Source: Parachlamydiaceae bacterium (GTDB lineage Bacteria; Chlamydiota; Chlamydiia; Chlamydiales; Parachlamydiaceae). From it: a DNA stretch of 6,607 nt. The notes beneath the pieces are model-generated. The model did no database searches. It saw only the letters and a list, made by a program, of their open reading frames with translations, and was not told the origin of the DNA. The translations under genes and the position numbers were made by a program. The stretch's first letter is position 1. Each line of letters begins with the position of its first letter. The stretch is taken from assembly GCA_030679615.1 (NCBI GenBank), contig JAUXSJ010000104.1, forward strand, positions 1 to 6,607, given 5' to 3'. Below, piece by piece: positions 4,979 to 6,607 of the stretch.

Positions 4979-6591
4979 TGAGCAGAATTAACAAATATTT
5001 AAAATTTTCACGTTATTTGTTATTTGGATGCTCTCTCCTTACCCTTCATTCATGTGTAGTATTATATGATCGTTATCAAAGACCTAGCCTTGAAATGCCG
5101 GAAAAATGGAGACTTCCCGAAAATGAAGAATCCACATCTCTTAACGCAAAATGGTGGGAGCAACTTAATGATTCCGTTTTAAACGATTTAGTTTTAGAGG
5201 CCATCGAAAACAACAAAGATATTAAAATTGCTATCGCAAGAGTTGATGAATTTATTGCGAGAGTTGGAGTTATTAGTTCACAATTATATCCACAAATTAA
5301 CGCTCAAGGCTCTGCTCTTAGACAAAGAACTTCACAAACATTAGCTGGAACACAAGATTTTGGTTCATCTTCAGGTGGCGGGATTTTTCCTTTTCCTGGA
5401 AATGGTGTTTTTCCGTTTTTTACTCCGGTTTCACCTTACGCAAATGATTATCGTGCTGTTATTAATGCTTCGTATCAACTCGATTTATTTGGAAAAATTA
5501 GAAGTGCTACAGATGCATCAATAGCTGAAATGCTAGCTCAAGCTGAAAATCAACGAACAGTTGTTTTAACAATTGTTAGTAATGTAGCAACTGCTTATGT
5601 GACATTAAGGCAATATGATGCACAATTGGAAATATCGCTTAAAACGTTAAAATCTCGTGAAGAATCATACGAATTAGCTAAAATACGATTCGAAGAAGGT
5701 CTAACATCTGAATTAGAAGTAAAACAAGCTGCCTCTGAAGTAGATGAAGCTATTATTCAAGTCATTCAGCTCCAATATTTAATTCCTGTTCAAGAAAATT
5801 TGATCAGCGTGTTAATTGGACACCCCCCCGATTTAGTTGCCAGGGGTCGTTCAATTGACGAATGGAGCTTACCTATAGATATTCCTGCTGGTCTTCCTGC
5901 TGATCTTTTAGAACAAAGACCCGACATCAAAGAAGCTGAATATCAACTCGTTGCTGCAAACGCTACAATTGGAGAAGCCCGTGCGCAATTTTTTCCTGAT
6001 ATTACTTTAACTGGATATTATGGATACGAAAGTGGGCAATTGCATAAATTATTTATAGACCCTTCAAGAACCTGGCAAATTTTTGGCAATCTATTGCAAC
6101 CTATTTTTGAAGGTGGCCGTTTAATTAGTAATTTAGATTTGACCACAGCTATAAAGCGTCAAGCATATTATAATTACCAACAAACAGTACTAACAGCTTT
6201 AAAGGAGGCCAATGATGCTTTTATTGCTTACGAGCAATCAAAAAAAGGTGTTTTAGCTGAAATGCAGCGTGTAAAAGATTTAACGGATTATTTAAAACTA
6301 GCCACATTACAATATGAAAACGGTTTAGTTGATTATTTGAATGTTTTAGATGCGGAAAGACGATTATTTGGAGCTCAGCTTGATTTAGCGCAAGCACAAG
6401 CCTATGTCTTTACGTCGTTAATTTCCATTTATCAAGCTCTTGGTGGTGGTTGGGTATCAGATGCCGATTATTTGGCTACTCTTGCAGAAAAAAGCCAATG
6501 TGCAAATGTAAAGCCATTTAGCCACATGTTAAATGTAAGAAGTAAAATTGTGACTAACATTGTAGATGCCACAGATGAGCCAGAATGTTAG
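4978..6591 (+). CDS. Outer-membrane factor lipoprotein of RND efflux pump, NodT/OprM family
   Basis: This 537-aa protein is the trimeric outer-membrane channel and periplasmic tunnel of the pump. It starts with GTG, one base overlapping the transporter stop. The signal peptide ends in the lipobox LHSC with acylated Cys26; Val at +2 fits outer-membrane sorting. Two OEP (outer membrane efflux protein) repeats follow, about 66-280 and 303-488. Family landmarks are AKWWEQLND (57-65), SYQLDLFGKIR (165-175), LLEQRPDIKEAEYQLVAANA (310-329), ARAQFFPDITLTGYYG (334-349), QPIFEGGRL (374-382), NGLVDYLNVLDAERRL (448-463) and the ending YQALGGGW (485-492). Two features are unusual. The first surface loop (about 120-157) is enlarged and rich in Gly, Phe and Pro. 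After the usual GGGW end there is a tail of about 45 residues, with Cys508 and a terminal Cys537. A run of seven C at 5823-5829 lies mid-gene. Total length is somewhat above the usual 460-500 because of the loop and tail. OprM-type is the best family label; I give no symbol because orthology is unclear. Confidence 0.95.
   Translation: MSRINKYLKFSRYLLFGCSLLTLHSCVVLYDRYQRPSLEMPEKWRLPENEESTSLNAKWWEQLNDSVLNDLVLEAIENNKDIKIAIARVDEFIARVGVISSQLYPQINAQGSALRQRTSQTLAGTQDFGSSSGGGIFPFPGNGVFPFFTPVSPYANDYRAVINASYQLDLFGKIRSATDASIAEMLAQAENQRTVVLTIVSNVATAYVTLRQYDAQLEISLKTLKSREESYELAKIRFEEGLTSELEVKQAASEVDEAIIQVIQLQYLIPVQENLISVLIGHPPDLVARGRSIDEWSLPIDIPAGLPADLLEQRPDIKEAEYQLVAANATIGEARAQFFPDITLTGYYGYESGQLHKLFIDPSRTWQIFGNLLQPIFEGGRLISNLDLTTAIKRQAYYNYQQTVLTALKEANDAFIAYEQSKKGVLAEMQRVKDLTDYLKLATLQYENGLVDYLNVLDAERRLFGAQLDLAQAQAYVFTSLISIYQALGGGWVSDADYLATLAEKSQCANVKPFSHMLNVRSKIVTNIVDATDEPEC
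5823..5829 (+). repeat. Homopolymer C7 tract inside the OMF gene
   Basis: Seven consecutive C encode the end of His282 and Pro283-Pro284 in an otherwise AT-rich gene. Losing one C brings a TAG into frame two codons after the tract (ATT TAG). Gaining one C leads to a TGA about ten codons on. A slip in either direction would therefore remove the second OEP repeat. Whether slippage occurs cannot be seen from one sequence. Confidence 0.6.
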
Positions 6592-6607
6592 TGCGTGCAA
6601 GCAAATT

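Noticed and set aside
6592..6607. Search for an operon terminator or a fourth gene after the OMF
   Set aside because: Only 16 bases remain after the stop codon and they contain no stem or start signal, so nothing can be concluded.

Overview
The window holds a complete tripartite RND-type efflux pump operon on the + strand. In order it encodes a periplasmic adaptor lipoprotein (membrane fusion protein, MFP), an HAE-1 family inner-membrane RND transporter (AcrB-like), and an outer-membrane factor lipoprotein (OMF, NodT/OprM type). The DNA is clearly AT-rich, with long A/T runs, and the host must be Gram-negative because both lipoproteins and the OMF belong to a double-membrane envelope. The composition, and the way the upstream intergenic DNA looks like dispersed-repeat debris, remind me of environmental Chlamydiae (the Parachlamydia/Protochlamydia group). 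That is an impression, not something the sequence proves; other AT-rich Gram-negatives remain possible.

Layout. Positions 1-296 have no convincing gene. They hold a GC-richer palindromic element (22-92) and an adjoining stretch to about 187 that looks like part of a dispersed repeat. Positions 297-521 are strongly AT-rich and carry one small unrecognised ORF on the minus strand, pointing away from the pump. Positions 522-650 are the probable promoter/leader region, with a sigma70-like -35 hexamer at 591-596. Then come the MFP (651-1808), the RND transporter (1805-4978) and the OMF (4978-6591). The window ends 16 bases after the OMF stop, so no operon terminator can be seen.

How the genes work together. 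The MFP overlaps the transporter by four bases (ATGA), and the transporter stop overlaps the OMF GTG start by one base (TAGTG), which has a strong GGAGGA ribosome binding site. The three are therefore almost certainly one translationally coupled transcript. The transporter should use the proton gradient to pull substrates from the inner membrane or periplasm, the adaptor should clamp it to the outer-membrane channel, and the OMF should provide the exit duct. The proton-relay residues of the RND protein and the OMF-docking RLS motif of the MFP are intact, so the pump looks functional. No regulator gene (TetR/AcrR, MarR or two-component) lies within the window.

The core is a well-known system and I find no wholly new one. 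The points worth a second look are the palindromic repeat, an aliphatic rather than phenylalanine-rich predicted drug pocket, an enlarged Gly/Phe/Pro loop and a Cys-ending tail on the OMF, and a C7 tract in the OMF gene where a one-base slip either way gives an almost immediate stop.
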